A stretch of 64,000 nucleotides of DNA, taken from positions 1,860,001-1,924,000 of the forward strand of contig NZ_LR134002.1 in the NCBI RefSeq assembly GCF_900635155.1, read 5' to 3'. The notes under the pieces were generated by a model that saw nothing but the letters and a program-made list of their open reading frames with translations, was not told the DNA's origin and made no database searches. Shown in pieces: positions 35,998 through 45,476 of the stretch. A program made the translations under genes and the position numbers. The DNA comes from Streptococcus sanguinis (lineage in GTDB: Bacteria > Bacillota > Bacilli > Lactobacillales > Streptococcaceae). The first letter of the stretch is position 1, and the number at the start of each line of letters is the position of its first letter.

Positions 35998-38010
35998 TTA
36001 GGCTTTCACTTCGATAACTGCGTCGCCCTTAGCAAGAGCTCCTTCTGCTACTGGAGTCACAGAAGCGTAGTCAGCTGTGTTGGTAACGATGACCATAGTC
36101 GTATCATCCAGACCAGCGGCCGCAATTTTCTCAGCTTCAAATGTTCCCAGAACATCGCCTGCTTTGACCTTGTCGCCTTGAGCAACCTTTTGGTCAAAAC
36201 CTTCGCCGCCCATAGATACTGTATCAATTCCGACGTGAATCAGAATTTCAGCACCATTAGCTGTCTTCAAACCATAAGCGTGACCTGTTGCAAAAGCAAT
36301 CGTCACTTCAGCATCAGCCGGTGCATAAACCACACCCTCACTAGGTTTTATGGCAATTCCTCTTCCCATCGCTCCGCTAGAGAAAACAGGATCATTCACA
36401 TCGCTCAAAGCCACTACCTGACCAACGATTGGAGAAATAATTGTTTCGTCTTGGAGGGCAGCTGGCACATTACCAGTTGTTTCTTCTTCGACTAGTTTTT
36501 CAGTTACAGCTTTTTCTTCAACAGTGTCTTCATCTTTATAACCGAACATATAAGTCAGTACAAAACTCAAACCAGTTGTTAAAACAACCATAAAGATATA
36601 TTGCAACAATTGACCATTCAGGTAAAGGAGTGTACCTGGAATAATTGTGATACCGAAACTTGTACCTGCAAGCCCCATAATAGAAGCTAACCAACCACCA
36701 ACAGCACCAGCACCCAGTCCAATTACAAACGGTTTAACAAAACGCAAGTTAACCCCGAAGATAGCTGGTTCAGTAATTCCCAATCCCGCAGATAGTGCCG
36801 CAGGAAATGCAAGAGCCTTGAGTTTTTTAGATTTTGTCTTCACAGCTACAGCCAAAGTCGCACCAGCCTGAGCTGTCATAGCAGCAGTGATAATCGCATT
36901 AAATGGATCTTTCCCGGTTTGAGATACCAACTGAGATTCTAGTAAGTTGAAGATGTGATGAACACCAGTTACGACAATCAGTTGATGAACTGCACCGATA
37001 ATCAAACCAGCAAGACCAAACGGAAGGCTAAGAAGGAACTCTGTACCATTCAAAACATATGTCTCAACAATGTGGAAGACAGGACCAATAACAAAAAGTC
37101 CTAAAATAGACATTACAAGGAATGTAAGGAATGGAACAAGAAGAAGATCCAAAACGTCTGGAATTTTCTTGTGCAACCATTTTTCAAATTTAGCACCAAA
37201 CAAACCTACAAAGAAGGCTGGAAGCACAGAGTTTTGGTAGCCAACTACTGGAATAAAACCAAAGAAATAAATCGGATGGACTTTTGTTGCTGTAACTTCG
37301 CTAGTGAATTTCAAACTTCCAAGAACATCCATATTAGCAATTTTGTCTAAAATATCCTTAGAAGGATCAACAGCAAATTTAGTTGCCTGACCAGCTACAT
37401 CCCAAGCATTTGGAAGTGCTGAGTTAACCATCATTAGACCAAGAACCAAACCAATGATTGGGTTCCCGCCAAAGACTCTAAAAGCTGACCAGCAAATCAA
37501 AGCTGGGAAGAAAGCGAATGCTGTATCAGTTAATACTACTGTATAGGTGTAGAAATCAGTTGCTTTAAATGCATCTGCTGTGGTACCAAATAAAGATAAA
37601 ACTTGATCCTGAGCAATTGCTCCACGAACTCCCATGAAAAGTCCTGTCGCAACAATAGCCGGAAGAATTGGTACAAATACGTCACCAAACGTACGGATAG
37701 CACGTTGGAACCAATTTCCTTGCTTGGCAGCTTCTGCTTTCATGTCATCTTTTGATGAAGTTGGCAATCCTAAGGCTACAACTTCGTCATAGATTTTATT
37801 AACCGTACCGGTACCAAAGATAATCTGGTACTGGCCTGAGTTAAAGAAGGCACCCTGAACTTTTTCCAGATTTTCGACAGTATTTTTGTCGATTTTACCT
37901 TCATCTTTTACCATGACGCGCAAGCGAGTCGCACAGTGAGCCACACTGTTGACATTCTCACGTCCGCCAAGGGCTTCGATGACTTTTTTTGCAATTTCAG
38001 TATTATTCAT
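35998..38010 (-). CDS. scrA: Sucrose-specific PTS enzyme IIBCA
   Basis: A 670-aa membrane permease that imports sucrose as sucrose-6-phosphate. Domain order is IIB (phosphorylated Cys26 in VAHCATRLRV), IIC (about ten hydrophobic segments, residues near 105-480) and IIA (His in AEILIHVGIDTVSMGGEGF). I take the ATG at 38010; a TTG two codons upstream is also in frame. GGAG lies 10 bp from the ATG. Gene is divergent from scrB, whose product hydrolyses the imported sugar. Confidence 0.94.
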   Translation of the reverse strand: MNNTEIAKKVIEALGGRENVNSVAHCATRLRVMVKDEGKIDKNTVENLEKVQGAFFNSGQYQIIFGTGTVNKIYDEVVALGLPTSSKDDMKAEAAKQGNWFQRAIRTFGDVFVPILPAIVATGLFMGVRGAIAQDQVLSLFGTTADAFKATDFYTYTVVLTDTAFAFFPALICWSAFRVFGGNPIIGLVLGLMMVNSALPNAWDVAGQATKFAVDPSKDILDKIANMDVLGSLKFTSEVTATKVHPIYFFGFIPVVGYQNSVLPAFFVGLFGAKFEKWLHKKIPDVLDLLLVPFLTFLVMSILGLFVIGPVFHIVETYVLNGTEFLLSLPFGLAGLIIGAVHQLIVVTGVHHIFNLLESQLVSQTGKDPFNAIITAAMTAQAGATLAVAVKTKSKKLKALAFPAALSAGLGITEPAIFGVNLRFVKPFVIGLGAGAVGGWLASIMGLAGTSFGITIIPGTLLYLNGQLLQYIFMVVLTTGLSFVLTYMFGYKDEDTVEEKAVTEKLVEEETTGNVPAALQDETIISPIVGQVVALSDVNDPVFSSGAMGRGIAIKPSEGVVYAPADAEVTIAFATGHAYGLKTANGAEILIHVGIDTVSMGGEGFDQKVAQGDKVKAGDVLGTFEAEKIAAAGLDDTTMVIVTNTADYASVTPVAEGALAKGDAVIEVKA

Positions 38011-38043
38011 TTGCAAAAATCTCCTTATAAATATTTTTAACTT

Positions 38044-38169
38044 TTGAAAGCGATTTTATCACCTTTACGAATATTATTTTACCATGATTCAAAAATATGT
38101 CAAGCGTTTTGCAGAAAAAATATTTTTTTGCTTTTAAATGTTGATTTTTCGGCAGAAAACGTTTACTAT
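38044..38169. promoter_or_regulatory. Divergent scrA/scrB promoters with three ScrR/CcpA-like operators
   Basis: For scrB (plus): TTGATT 38141-38146 and TACTAT 38164-38169, 17 bp apart. For scrA (minus): TTGACA 38098-38103 and TAAAAT 38076-38081, 16 bp apart. LacI-type half-symmetric sites are at 38154-38167 (AGAAAACGTTTACT, between the scrB -35 and -10), at 38101-38112 (CAAGCGTTTTGC, at the scrA -35) and at 38044-38057 (TTGAAAGCGATTTT, downstream of the scrA start point). Their positions fit repression of both genes by ScrR. Confidence 0.72.
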
Positions 38170-38205
38170 AGTAATAAGAAATAATATGATTCGGAGGACA
38201 AAAGA

Positions 38206-39660
38206 TTGGCTTGGACGACTGAAAAACGCTACAAACGCTATGAAGACTGGACTCAGGAAGAGCTACAGCAGATCAAAGAAAACATCGCTAAATCTCCTTG
38301 GCGGGCTAACTACCATGTGGAGCCTCAGACAGGTCTGCTCAATGACCCCAATGGCTTTTCTTATTTTGACGGCAAGTGGGTGGTTTTCTACCAAAACTTT
38401 CCTTTCGGAGCAGCTCACGGTCTCAAGTGCTGGATACAGTTGGAAAGCGATGACCTAGTTCACTTCACGGAAACTGGTCTTCGGGTGCTGCCAGATACTC
38501 CTCTGGACAGCCACGGCGCCTACTCGGGCTCTGCCATGCAGTTTGACGACAAGCTCTTTCTCTTCTATACTGGCAATGTACGTGATGAGAACTGGGTGCG
38601 TCACCCCTATCAAATCGGTGCCTTGTTAGATAAATCAGGTAAGCTGGAAAAAATTGACAAGGTCTTGATTGAGCAGCCTGCTGAAGCGACCGACCACTTC
38701 CGCGATCCACAAATTTTCAACTACAAAGGGCAATTCTATGCCATTGTTGGTGGGCAAAATCTAGACAAACAAGGCTATGTCAAGCTGTACAAGGCTCTTG
38801 ATAATGACTATACCAACTGGGAAGCCGTCGGCGATTTAGACTTTGGAAATGACAAGACAGCCTATATGATGGAGTGCCCTAATCTAGTCTTTATCAACGA
38901 CCAACCAGTCCTGCTCTATTGCCCTCAAGGTTTGTCTAAGGACCTACTGGATTATGGCAACATTTATCCAAACATGTATAAAATAGGTCAATCGTTTGAC
39001 ACAAGCAAAGCTGCTATGATTGATCCTAGCCCTATCCAAAATCTGGACTACGGCTTTGAGTGCTACGCGACCCAAGCCTTTAACGCACCTGACGGTCGTG
39101 CACTGACTGTCAGCTGGCTAGGCTTGCCTGATGTGGAATACCCATCTGACCGCTTCGACCATCAAGGGGCCTTCTCCCTCGTCAAGGAATTAACCCTGAA
39201 AGACGGCAAGCTCTACCAGTACCCAGTGCCTGCTATCAAGAATTTGCGAGCAGAAGAAGAGCCTTTCACCTCTAGGACAGACAGTAAGAATAGCTATGAA
39301 CTAGAACTGAATCTCGCTGCGGACACTGAGCATGAAATCGTCCTCTTTGCAGACAAGGATGGCAAGGGGTTACGCATCAACTTCGACCTCAAGGTAGGTC
39401 AAGTGACCGTTGACCGCAGTCAAGCGGGTGAGCCATTTGCTCTAGACTTTGGAACCAGCCGAAGCTGCAATATTGACAAAGAAACTACAAATGCTAGTAT
39501 ATTTATAGATAAATCAATTTTTGAAATTTTCATCAATAAAGGAGAAAAAGTATTTTCCGGCCGTGTCTTCCCGAGAGAAGACCAGACAGGCATTGCCATT
39601 ACTAAGGGCAATCCAACCGGTACTTACTATGAATTAGAATATGGTCGCAAAGCTAACTGA
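38206..39660 (+). CDS. scrB: Sucrose-6-phosphate hydrolase (GH32)
   Basis: A 484-aa cytosolic invertase hydrolysing sucrose-6-phosphate to glucose-6-phosphate and fructose. The nucleophile motif NDPNG is at residues 46-50, the transition-state motif RDP lies in DHFRDPQIF, and the acid/base Glu in MMECPNLV. The C-terminal beta-sandwich ends with the SIFEIFIN segment. The start codon is TTG at 38206, supported by GGAGG eight bases upstream; no ATG is available nearby. Its end overlaps scrR by 20 bp. Confidence 0.95.
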   Translation: MAWTTEKRYKRYEDWTQEELQQIKENIAKSPWRANYHVEPQTGLLNDPNGFSYFDGKWVVFYQNFPFGAAHGLKCWIQLESDDLVHFTETGLRVLPDTPLDSHGAYSGSAMQFDDKLFLFYTGNVRDENWVRHPYQIGALLDKSGKLEKIDKVLIEQPAEATDHFRDPQIFNYKGQFYAIVGGQNLDKQGYVKLYKALDNDYTNWEAVGDLDFGNDKTAYMMECPNLVFINDQPVLLYCPQGLSKDLLDYGNIYPNMYKIGQSFDTSKAAMIDPSPIQNLDYGFECYATQAFNAPDGRALTVSWLGLPDVEYPSDRFDHQGAFSLVKELTLKDGKLYQYPVPAIKNLRAEEEPFTSRTDSKNSYELELNLAADTEHEIVLFADKDGKGLRINFDLKVGQVTVDRSQAGEPFALDFGTSRSCNIDKETTNASIFIDKSIFEIFINKGEKVFSGRVFPREDQTGIAITKGNPTGTYYELEYGRKAN

Positions 39661-40606
39661 TGTAGCAAAACTAGCAGGAGTCAGCCCCACAACTGTTTCC
39701 CGCGTCATCAACAGAAAAGGCTACTTGTCTGACAAAACGATTTCCAAGGTTGAGGCAGCCATGCGAGAATTGGCCTACAAGCCTAACAATCTGGCGCGCA
39801 GTCTCCAAGGAAAATCAGCCAAGTTAATTGGACTCATTTTCCCTAATATCAGCAATGTCTTTTATGCAGAATTGATTGACAAGCTGGAGCATGAGCTCTT
39901 TAAACAAGGCTATAAAACCATTATCTGCAATAGTGAACATGACTCTGACAAGGAGCGTGAATACCTTGAGATGCTGGAAGCCAATCAGGTGGACGGCATC
40001 ATTTCTGGCAGCCACAATCTAGGCATCGAGGACTACAATCGTGTGACCGCACCAATCATTGCCTTTGACCGCAATCTTTCGCCGGATATCCCAGTTGTCT
40101 CCTCAGACAACTATGGCGGCGGAGTGCTGGCGGCTCAGACCTTGGTCAAGGCTGGAGCGCAAAACATCATCATGATTACTGGCAATGACAATTCCAACTC
40201 ACCGACCGGCCTGCGCCATGCTGGATTTGCTTCCGTCCTGCCGGACGCACCGATTATCAATGTGTCCAGTGATTTTTCTCCAGTCCGAAAGGAAATGGAA
40301 ATCAAGCAAATCCTGAGTCAAACTAAGCCCGATGCTATTTTTGCTTCAGATGATTTGACAGCCATCTTAATTATGAAAGTCGCTCAGGAGCTAGACATCC
40401 AGATTCCCGAAGATTTGAAAATCATCGGCTACGATGGCACTTACTTTGTGGAGAACTACTACCCACAGCTGGCAACAATCAAGCAGCCACTGAAAGATAT
40501 TGCCTGCCTCTCTGTGGACCTGCTCCTCAAAAAAATAGCTGGCCAAGAAGTCCAAACGACTGGCTATTTCCTGCCAGTCAGTCTCTTACCAGGCAAGAGT
40601 GTTTAA
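39641..40606 (+). CDS. scrR: LacI-family sucrose operon repressor
   Basis: A 321-aa repressor. The helix-turn-helix is at the N terminus (LTDVAKLAGVSPTTVSRVIN) with the hinge helix NNLARSLQGK, and a periplasmic-binding-protein-like effector domain follows (GLIFPNISNVFYAEL, DGIISGSHN, AIFASDDLTAI, IIGYDGTY). It overlaps the end of scrB, so the repressor is made from the scrB transcript. Operators with the AAACGTTT-type core lie in the scrA/scrB intergenic region. Confidence 0.93.
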   Translation: MVAKLTDVAKLAGVSPTTVSRVINRKGYLSDKTISKVEAAMRELAYKPNNLARSLQGKSAKLIGLIFPNISNVFYAELIDKLEHELFKQGYKTIICNSEHDSDKEREYLEMLEANQVDGIISGSHNLGIEDYNRVTAPIIAFDRNLSPDIPVVSSDNYGGGVLAAQTLVKAGAQNIIMITGNDNSNSPTGLRHAGFASVLPDAPIINVSSDFSPVRKEMEIKQILSQTKPDAIFASDDLTAILIMKVAQELDIQIPEDLKIIGYDGTYFVENYYPQLATIKQPLKDIACLSVDLLLKKIAGQEVQTTGYFLPVSLLPGKSV

Positions 40607-40623
40607 CACAGATATAAACAAGC

Positions 40624-40655
40624 AAAGACGACCTCCATTATTGGAAGTCGTCTTT
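40624..40655. terminator. Bidirectional terminator between scrR and the pullulanase gene
   Basis: AAAGACGAC-TCCA and TGGA-GTCGTCTTT pair with one C-A mismatch around TTAT. T-rich sequence follows on both strands, so it can end both convergent transcripts. Confidence 0.8.
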
Positions 40656-40702
40656 ATTTAGCCATAGTCTAAAAAATTTCTCACAGGGCATTCATCAAAT
40701 GA

Positions 40703-43700
40703 TTACTGCTTCTTTCTAAAGGTTAGTAAGCCAGCTAGGAAAGCAAGGAAGCCGCCTAAAAGTGCCAGTAGGGAAGCGCTTGTTCCCGTTTTTGGCAAAG
40801 CTTTTTCTGTTTGGCTAGTCGCTTCTTTTACTGCTGAATCCTGAAGTTTTTGCCCATCCAAGGATAAAGCCTGAGGCTGAGCACTGGATACAGAAGGGAC
40901 AGATAGCTGCTCTTCTTGAGCTGTTGGATCTTGGGATTTTTCTTCCTGAGCTGGGTTCGCTTTTCGAAGTCGCAAAATAGTCGCTGTTAGCGGAGCCAGG
41001 GCTAAACCATTGCTGTTTCTGGTGACACCTGCCGGATCAGAAATGGCTGTCACTCCTGCCGTATTGCCATCTGCCACAATCTCTGCACCTGCTAGATGCT
41101 TGTAAGCTTCACCAAAGTTGAATTGTCGTTCCTTGGTGTCTGCATTGACAAAGACTGCATAAATATCGCCATTTGACGCAACCACTTGGTAGCCAAGGAC
41201 CAGGTCTTCTTTCTCAACACCATCTTTGCCAGGCTGGGTGATAAGGGTTACATTTTGCTCCACTTCATCTTTGGAGCTGCGTGTAAAGGCATCCGTTGAT
41301 TTCCGCAAGGCAATCAGGCCTTTCATATAGGCACGACTCTTAGCATTTTCAGGGAACTTCTCCGAATCAGTCGCTTTGGTCCAGTCAAAGTGGTTGACCG
41401 CGTCGCTCGAATCATAAGAATCATGAATGAAATAGGGATAGTCAAACGGCGTGCCGTCTTCATTGGTCAACAAATGCGCTTTATTAGGAACCTTGTCTTC
41501 GGATACCGGATATTTATAGGCAGGATCGCGGAATTGCTTGGTCCGGCCGTACTCTTGACCAGAGTGGATAAATGGTGTCCCTTGCGAAGTCAGAATCATC
41601 AGATTTCCCAGACGCAGGCGGCGATGAATCTCCTGATAATTGGCAGCTAGTGCCGGATCTTTCTTGATCGACTGGGCAATGATATCAAAGAGTGTCAGAT
41701 TATCATGAGCAGCGATGTATTGGATCACGTCCCCTGGACTATCTGCCTCAAAATTGGTTGGCTGCGCCTTGATGTTTTTGAAGACATTTTCTATGTTGCG
41801 CTTGCCATTCGTGATAAAGGCTGGTGTTCCCTCATTTGGATAACCCGATTTCAAGGTATTGCGAATATCATCTGAGAAGACCGCTACCGTGTCTGTTGAC
41901 TTCATCCAAGATTGGTCAGCAGGCTGGACAGCTTTATTTTCATCACCTGCATAAGTCTTCCAGCCCTCACCCAGCATAATGAGATTTGGGTTGAGCTTCT
42001 TGGCTTCTTCATAGGCTTTTTGAATGGACTCAGCATCATGATCTCCCATCATATCAAAGCGGAAACCGTCTACCTTGTACTGGTCTGTCAGGTACTTGAT
42101 CGAATCCACCAAGACCCGTCTGCTCATATAGTGAGTAGTGCCCAAGCGGCCGCCACCAAAGCTTGATCTCGGTGTACCATCCGCATCCATAAAGTGGTAG
42201 TAATTGGGCTCCAAGTCTTCAAAGATAGAGGTCTTAGCCGTATGATTATAGACCACATCCAGGATAACGCCCATGCCGCGCTTATGAATTTCGTTGACAA
42301 GATTTTTGAATTCCTCAATGCGCTTGGCTGGATCTTTCGGCGCGCTGGAGTACATACCTGTCAGCGAGAAGTAGTTTTGCGGATCATAGCCCCAGTTATA
42401 GTTGCTGTTGCTGGAAGAGTACTTGTCCATGCGCTCAGCATTTTTCAGCTCATTTACAAAGTAATAACTTAGAACTGGCAAGAGCTGAACGTGGGTCACT
42501 CCCAAGTCTTTCAAATAATCTAATTTCTCAATGAAAGCTGAGAAAGTTCCAAATTGAGATTTCAAATCCTTTGAAATAGCTGGATCAGAAGTAAAATCAC
42601 GAACGTGCGCCTCATAAATCAAGGCATCTTCCCGCTTCTTAAAGTTCGGAATAGTAGCATAGGTCAGGTCTTTCGGTCCATATTCACTTGGATCTACAAA
42701 GGCTGCCTTGGCAATCTTGTAGGCATCCCCCTTGTCCGCATCTTCACTGTTCCAAGCAGCTAAAGACTTGGCATAGGGATCCAGCACAAGAACCTTTTTG
42801 CCACCGCGAGTAATTTCATAATGATAGAAAAACCCTCGATAGTCTGAAATACCTAGACCGCTCTCAGGTGTCAAGCTACTGGTCCATGTGCCAGCTTCGC
42901 CTTTTTGCATAGCCAGGCGTCCAATGACCTTGTTCTGATCTTCTTTGTCATAGACTACCAAATCGACTTGGTCCGCACTTGGTGACCAGAAAGTTACATC
43001 TACTTGTTTGCCCGCTTGAGAAACACGCGCTCCCAAATCACCATCATACTTGTAAATACTATCCTTCAGTTGCCAGTTCATGCTAGTTTTGAATTGATCA
43101 TTGCCATATTTGATAAGATAAGGTGACTGAGCTTGGTTAAAATCACCTATGAATTTAGCGCTTTTAGTCTTAGGATCCAGAACCACATCTTTAACAGCAA
43201 CTTCATTGCCATCTTTGTCTGTAATCTTTAAGTTCTTTAAAATGTCCTCTTTTTTAGCATTTTCTAAGGTAGAAAAGCTGGCTTCAATCTCGGCCAATCC
43301 TACATGCTGGGCACCCGTCATACGAATATCATTGACAAAGTAAGGGTTGGTATAAACTGTCGGATCCGCATCACGCAAGAAAATCTGGCTGTTTTTCTCC
43401 AAATTAGCGAAATTATAATCCTGATTTTGAATCTTCACATCATCTCCTGATTTACTTTCGTCTAGAAGCAAAAAGCCAATCATCTTAGCAGCATCTTTCA
43501 AGGGAACATCTACATAGCGACCATATTTGCCAGTCTTTTCAAAATCCACTCCGTCAGGCCAATTCTTGCTTGGATTTTGGACATCTCCCCAGAGCCAGAG
43601 CGACTTCTTATCATACTGACCATCTGTACGATAGTAGTTGATCCGTACCATCCCTTTTTTCAAAGGCTCATAAGTATGAGGTTGATAATCCGTATCAAAC

Positions 43701-44419
43701 CAAACCTCATTCATCTGAGGACTGAGTAGCTCGACTGTCTTGTCACCTGTAATATTCTGACCCGCTGTATTATTGATTAGAAGGCTGATCTTGCTTCTTT
43801 TCTCAGCCATTTTAACATCAAGATAATAACCATAGTCATCTTCTTTAGCCGTCGCAAAGCTAGTCGCTCCGGTTGGCCAACCTCCCTTTTGGCTAGAAGG
43901 CGTCTCGACATCATCCCAAGTCCACAAGCCCAAGCTGTCTAGATTTTGTGAAGGCAAGGTTTTGAAATGAAAGCGAATATTGCCTTCTGCGATAGCATCT
44001 TGCGCAGAAGTATCTGATACAACTGGTTGGTTACTTGCCTCTTGCTTCTCTTTTTCAGTGGGAGTAGCAGTTTCCTTTGCATCTTGCCCAGTTGCTTCTG
44101 AACCTGCACTAGCTGGAGCTTGATCTGCTTGCACACCAGTAGGCGCAGCCTGATCTGAAGTCCCTGCTCCTGAACTATCTGCCTCTCCAGCTTTTTCTTC
44201 ATCTGCTGACTTAGGTTGGACTGCCGCATTTGCATCAGAGACTGCTTCTGTTGCTGGACTGCCCGATGTGCTCGCCTCGTCCGCTTGGACTAATTGGGCA
44301 TTTCCCAGTAGGAAACCTGAGGCAATGACAACAGAGGCTACTCCTACTTTTAAGCGACGGATGCCGAAATAATGACGCTTTTCGCCCATCCGAGACTGTA
44401 GGTAATCGTTATTTTTCAT
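40703..44419 (-). CDS. pulA: Cell-wall-anchored type I pullulanase with tandem CBM41 domains
   Basis: A 1238-aa surface enzyme cleaving alpha-1,6 bonds of pullulan and glycogen. It has a YSIRK-type signal peptide (YFGIRRLKVGVAS, cleaved after VQA near residue 46), a Ser/Thr/Ala/Glu-rich low-complexity stretch, two tandem CBM41-like modules (each with an L-W-x-W/G-D-V core), a further immunoglobulin-like and CBM48 part, and a GH13 catalytic domain with the pullulanase motif YNWGYDPQNY. Predicted catalytic residues are Asp789 (GFRFDMM), Glu818 (LGEGWK) and Asp906 (AAHDN). LPKTG begins at residue 1208, followed by a hydrophobic stretch and RKKQ for sortase anchoring. It resembles the glycogen-degrading streptococcal SpuA. 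Monocistronic, with its own promoter. Confidence 0.94.
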   Translation of the reverse strand: MKNNDYLQSRMGEKRHYFGIRRLKVGVASVVIASGFLLGNAQLVQADEASTSGSPATEAVSDANAAVQPKSADEEKAGEADSSGAGTSDQAAPTGVQADQAPASAGSEATGQDAKETATPTEKEKQEASNQPVVSDTSAQDAIAEGNIRFHFKTLPSQNLDSLGLWTWDDVETPSSQKGGWPTGATSFATAKEDDYGYYLDVKMAEKRSKISLLINNTAGQNITGDKTVELLSPQMNEVWFDTDYQPHTYEPLKKGMVRINYYRTDGQYDKKSLWLWGDVQNPSKNWPDGVDFEKTGKYGRYVDVPLKDAAKMIGFLLLDESKSGDDVKIQNQDYNFANLEKNSQIFLRDADPTVYTNPYFVNDIRMTGAQHVGLAEIEASFSTLENAKKEDILKNLKITDKDGNEVAVKDVVLDPKTKSAKFIGDFNQAQSPYLIKYGNDQFKTSMNWQLKDSIYKYDGDLGARVSQAGKQVDVTFWSPSADQVDLVVYDKEDQNKVIGRLAMQKGEAGTWTSSLTPESGLGISDYRGFFYHYEITRGGKKVLVLDPYAKSLAAWNSEDADKGDAYKIAKAAFVDPSEYGPKDLTYATIPNFKKREDALIYEAHVRDFTSDPAISKDLKSQFGTFSAFIEKLDYLKDLGVTHVQLLPVLSYYFVNELKNAERMDKYSSSNSNYNWGYDPQNYFSLTGMYSSAPKDPAKRIEEFKNLVNEIHKRGMGVILDVVYNHTAKTSIFEDLEPNYYHFMDADGTPRSSFGGGRLGTTHYMSRRVLVDSIKYLTDQYKVDGFRFDMMGDHDAESIQKAYEEAKKLNPNLIMLGEGWKTYAGDENKAVQPADQSWMKSTDTVAVFSDDIRNTLKSGYPNEGTPAFITNGKRNIENVFKNIKAQPTNFEADSPGDVIQYIAAHDNLTLFDIIAQSIKKDPALAANYQEIHRRLRLGNLMILTSQGTPFIHSGQEYGRTKQFRDPAYKYPVSEDKVPNKAHLLTNEDGTPFDYPYFIHDSYDSSDAVNHFDWTKATDSEKFPENAKSRAYMKGLIALRKSTDAFTRSSKDEVEQNVTLITQPGKDGVEKEDLVLGYQVVASNGDIYAVFVNADTKERQFNFGEAYKHLAGAEIVADGNTAGVTAISDPAGVTRNSNGLALAPLTATILRLRKANPAQEEKSQDPTAQEEQLSVPSVSSAQPQALSLDGQKLQDSAVKEATSQTEKALPKTGTSASLLALLGGFLAFLAGLLTFRKKQ

Positions 44420-44461
44420 AAACAGAAAACTCCTTTATTTTTTCTTATAGAGAACATCTAT

Positions 44462-44509
44462 GCAAACGTTTTCTGTATTTATTATACAGATTCTTTTTGA
44501 ACTTGTAAA
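44462..44509 (-). promoter_or_regulatory. Pullulanase promoter with MalR/CcpA-type operator
   Basis: On the minus strand TTTACA (44504-44509) and TATAAT (44481-44486) are 17 bp apart. A LacI-family site, GAAAACGTTTGC (44462-44473), lies just downstream of the expected start point, fitting repression by a maltose regulator or CcpA. The rest of 44420-44643 holds only the ribosome-binding site and the nusB terminator. Confidence 0.75.
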
Positions 44510-44610
44510 GGCTTTCAAGAAGAGTTTTTTTCACTCAGATATTTCATGCTCTCTGTGCGGATTTTGATGATTCGATAAGCTATTTGCGATTCAAACGACA
44601 ATTGACAAGC

Positions 44611-44639
44611 AAAAAGGCCAAGACACTTGTCTTGACCTT
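44611..44639 (-). terminator. Intrinsic terminator after nusB
   Basis: AAGGTCAAGAC and GTCTTGGCCTT pair on the minus strand (one G-T wobble) around a 4-nt loop, followed by TTTTTG. It ends the efp-Asp23-nusB operon. Confidence 0.8.
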
Positions 44640-44643
44640 CATT

Positions 44644-45075
44644 TTATTCAACGATAAATTGACTCAAAATCCCGTTGATGAACTTACTGGACTTTTCGTC
44701 AGAGAATTGCTTGGAAAGCTCAATGGCTTCGTTGACCGCTACTAGCTGTGGAGTGTCAAACTCCGTAATCTCAAAGATCCCCAGACGCAGGATGTTTTTT
44801 TCGACCAGCGTCAGACGATCCACTGTCCAGCCCTTTTTGAGGTGCTGGGCAATTTTCTTGTCCAAGTCGTCCTTGGACTGGATTACACCAGAGACCAGAT
44901 TGAGCAAGAAGGCTGGAATATCAGCTTCCGCCGCTTTGTCTGCCTCTTCGTCCTTATCATAGGAATAGGCAAAGCGACAAGCTTCTACAAGATCCCCTTC
45001 ATACTCTAGGCTCATCAGGGCCTGAAAAGCCCGCTGGCGCAGACCTCTTCTGGATTCCAACAGTATATCAATCAT
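44644..45075 (-). CDS. nusB: Transcription antitermination factor NusB
   Basis: A 143-aa all-helical RNA-binding protein of the rRNA antitermination complex. LLESRRGLRQRAFQALMSLEY at the N terminus and LTLVEKNILRLGIFEI...AVNEAIELSKQF...KFINGILS are the conserved features. I choose the ATG at 45075, preceded by GAGG and overlapping the end of the Asp23 gene by 8 bp; upstream in-frame codons lie deeper in that gene. Confidence 0.93.
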   Translation of the reverse strand: MIDILLESRRGLRQRAFQALMSLEYEGDLVEACRFAYSYDKDEEADKAAEADIPAFLLNLVSGVIQSKDDLDKKIAQHLKKGWTVDRLTLVEKNILRLGIFEITEFDTPQLVAVNEAIELSKQFSDEKSSKFINGILSQFIVE

Positions 45076-45457
45076 TGAGGAAGTCCTCATCAAATAGATC
45101 TTTCAAGTCTGGCTTCGGTGCCTTTTCTGGAACAATGCCTGCCACATGGATATTGACAGCAGACAACTCTACCTCAGCCATATCAAAAACAGCGCTTTTT
45201 ACAGCCTTCTGAATCGCTACTGCAACAGTCGGAACGCTGACACCATATTCCAAATACAGGTAGATATCTACAGTCACATCACCTGTCTCATCGGTATGGA
45301 GTGATACTCCGCGACCGAGTGAACGCATAGAAAGACTGTCTGACATACTCTTATTTGCGAAGGAATAAACACCTTCTACCTTTGCCGTTGCAATGGCAAT
45401 GATTTTTTCCAAAACACGTGGCGCAATGACGATTTCACCTAATTGTTCAGCTGCCAT
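45068..45457 (-). CDS. Asp23/Gls24-family envelope stress protein (YqhY-like)
   Basis: A 129-aa protein of the DUF322/Asp23 family. Typical are LGEIVIAPRVLEKIIAIATAKVEGV near the start and a conserved core VTVDIYLYLEYGVSVPTVA. Members lie between efp and nusB in many Firmicutes, as here, and the B. subtilis member YqhY is linked to acetyl-CoA carboxylase control. The biochemical role in streptococci is not established by this sequence. Confidence 0.9.
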   Translation of the reverse strand: MAAEQLGEIVIAPRVLEKIIAIATAKVEGVYSFANKSMSDSLSMRSLGRGVSLHTDETGDVTVDIYLYLEYGVSVPTVAVAIQKAVKSAVFDMAEVELSAVNIHVAGIVPEKAPKPDLKDLFDEDFLND

Positions 45458-45476
45458 AGTTATTACCTCTTCTATA

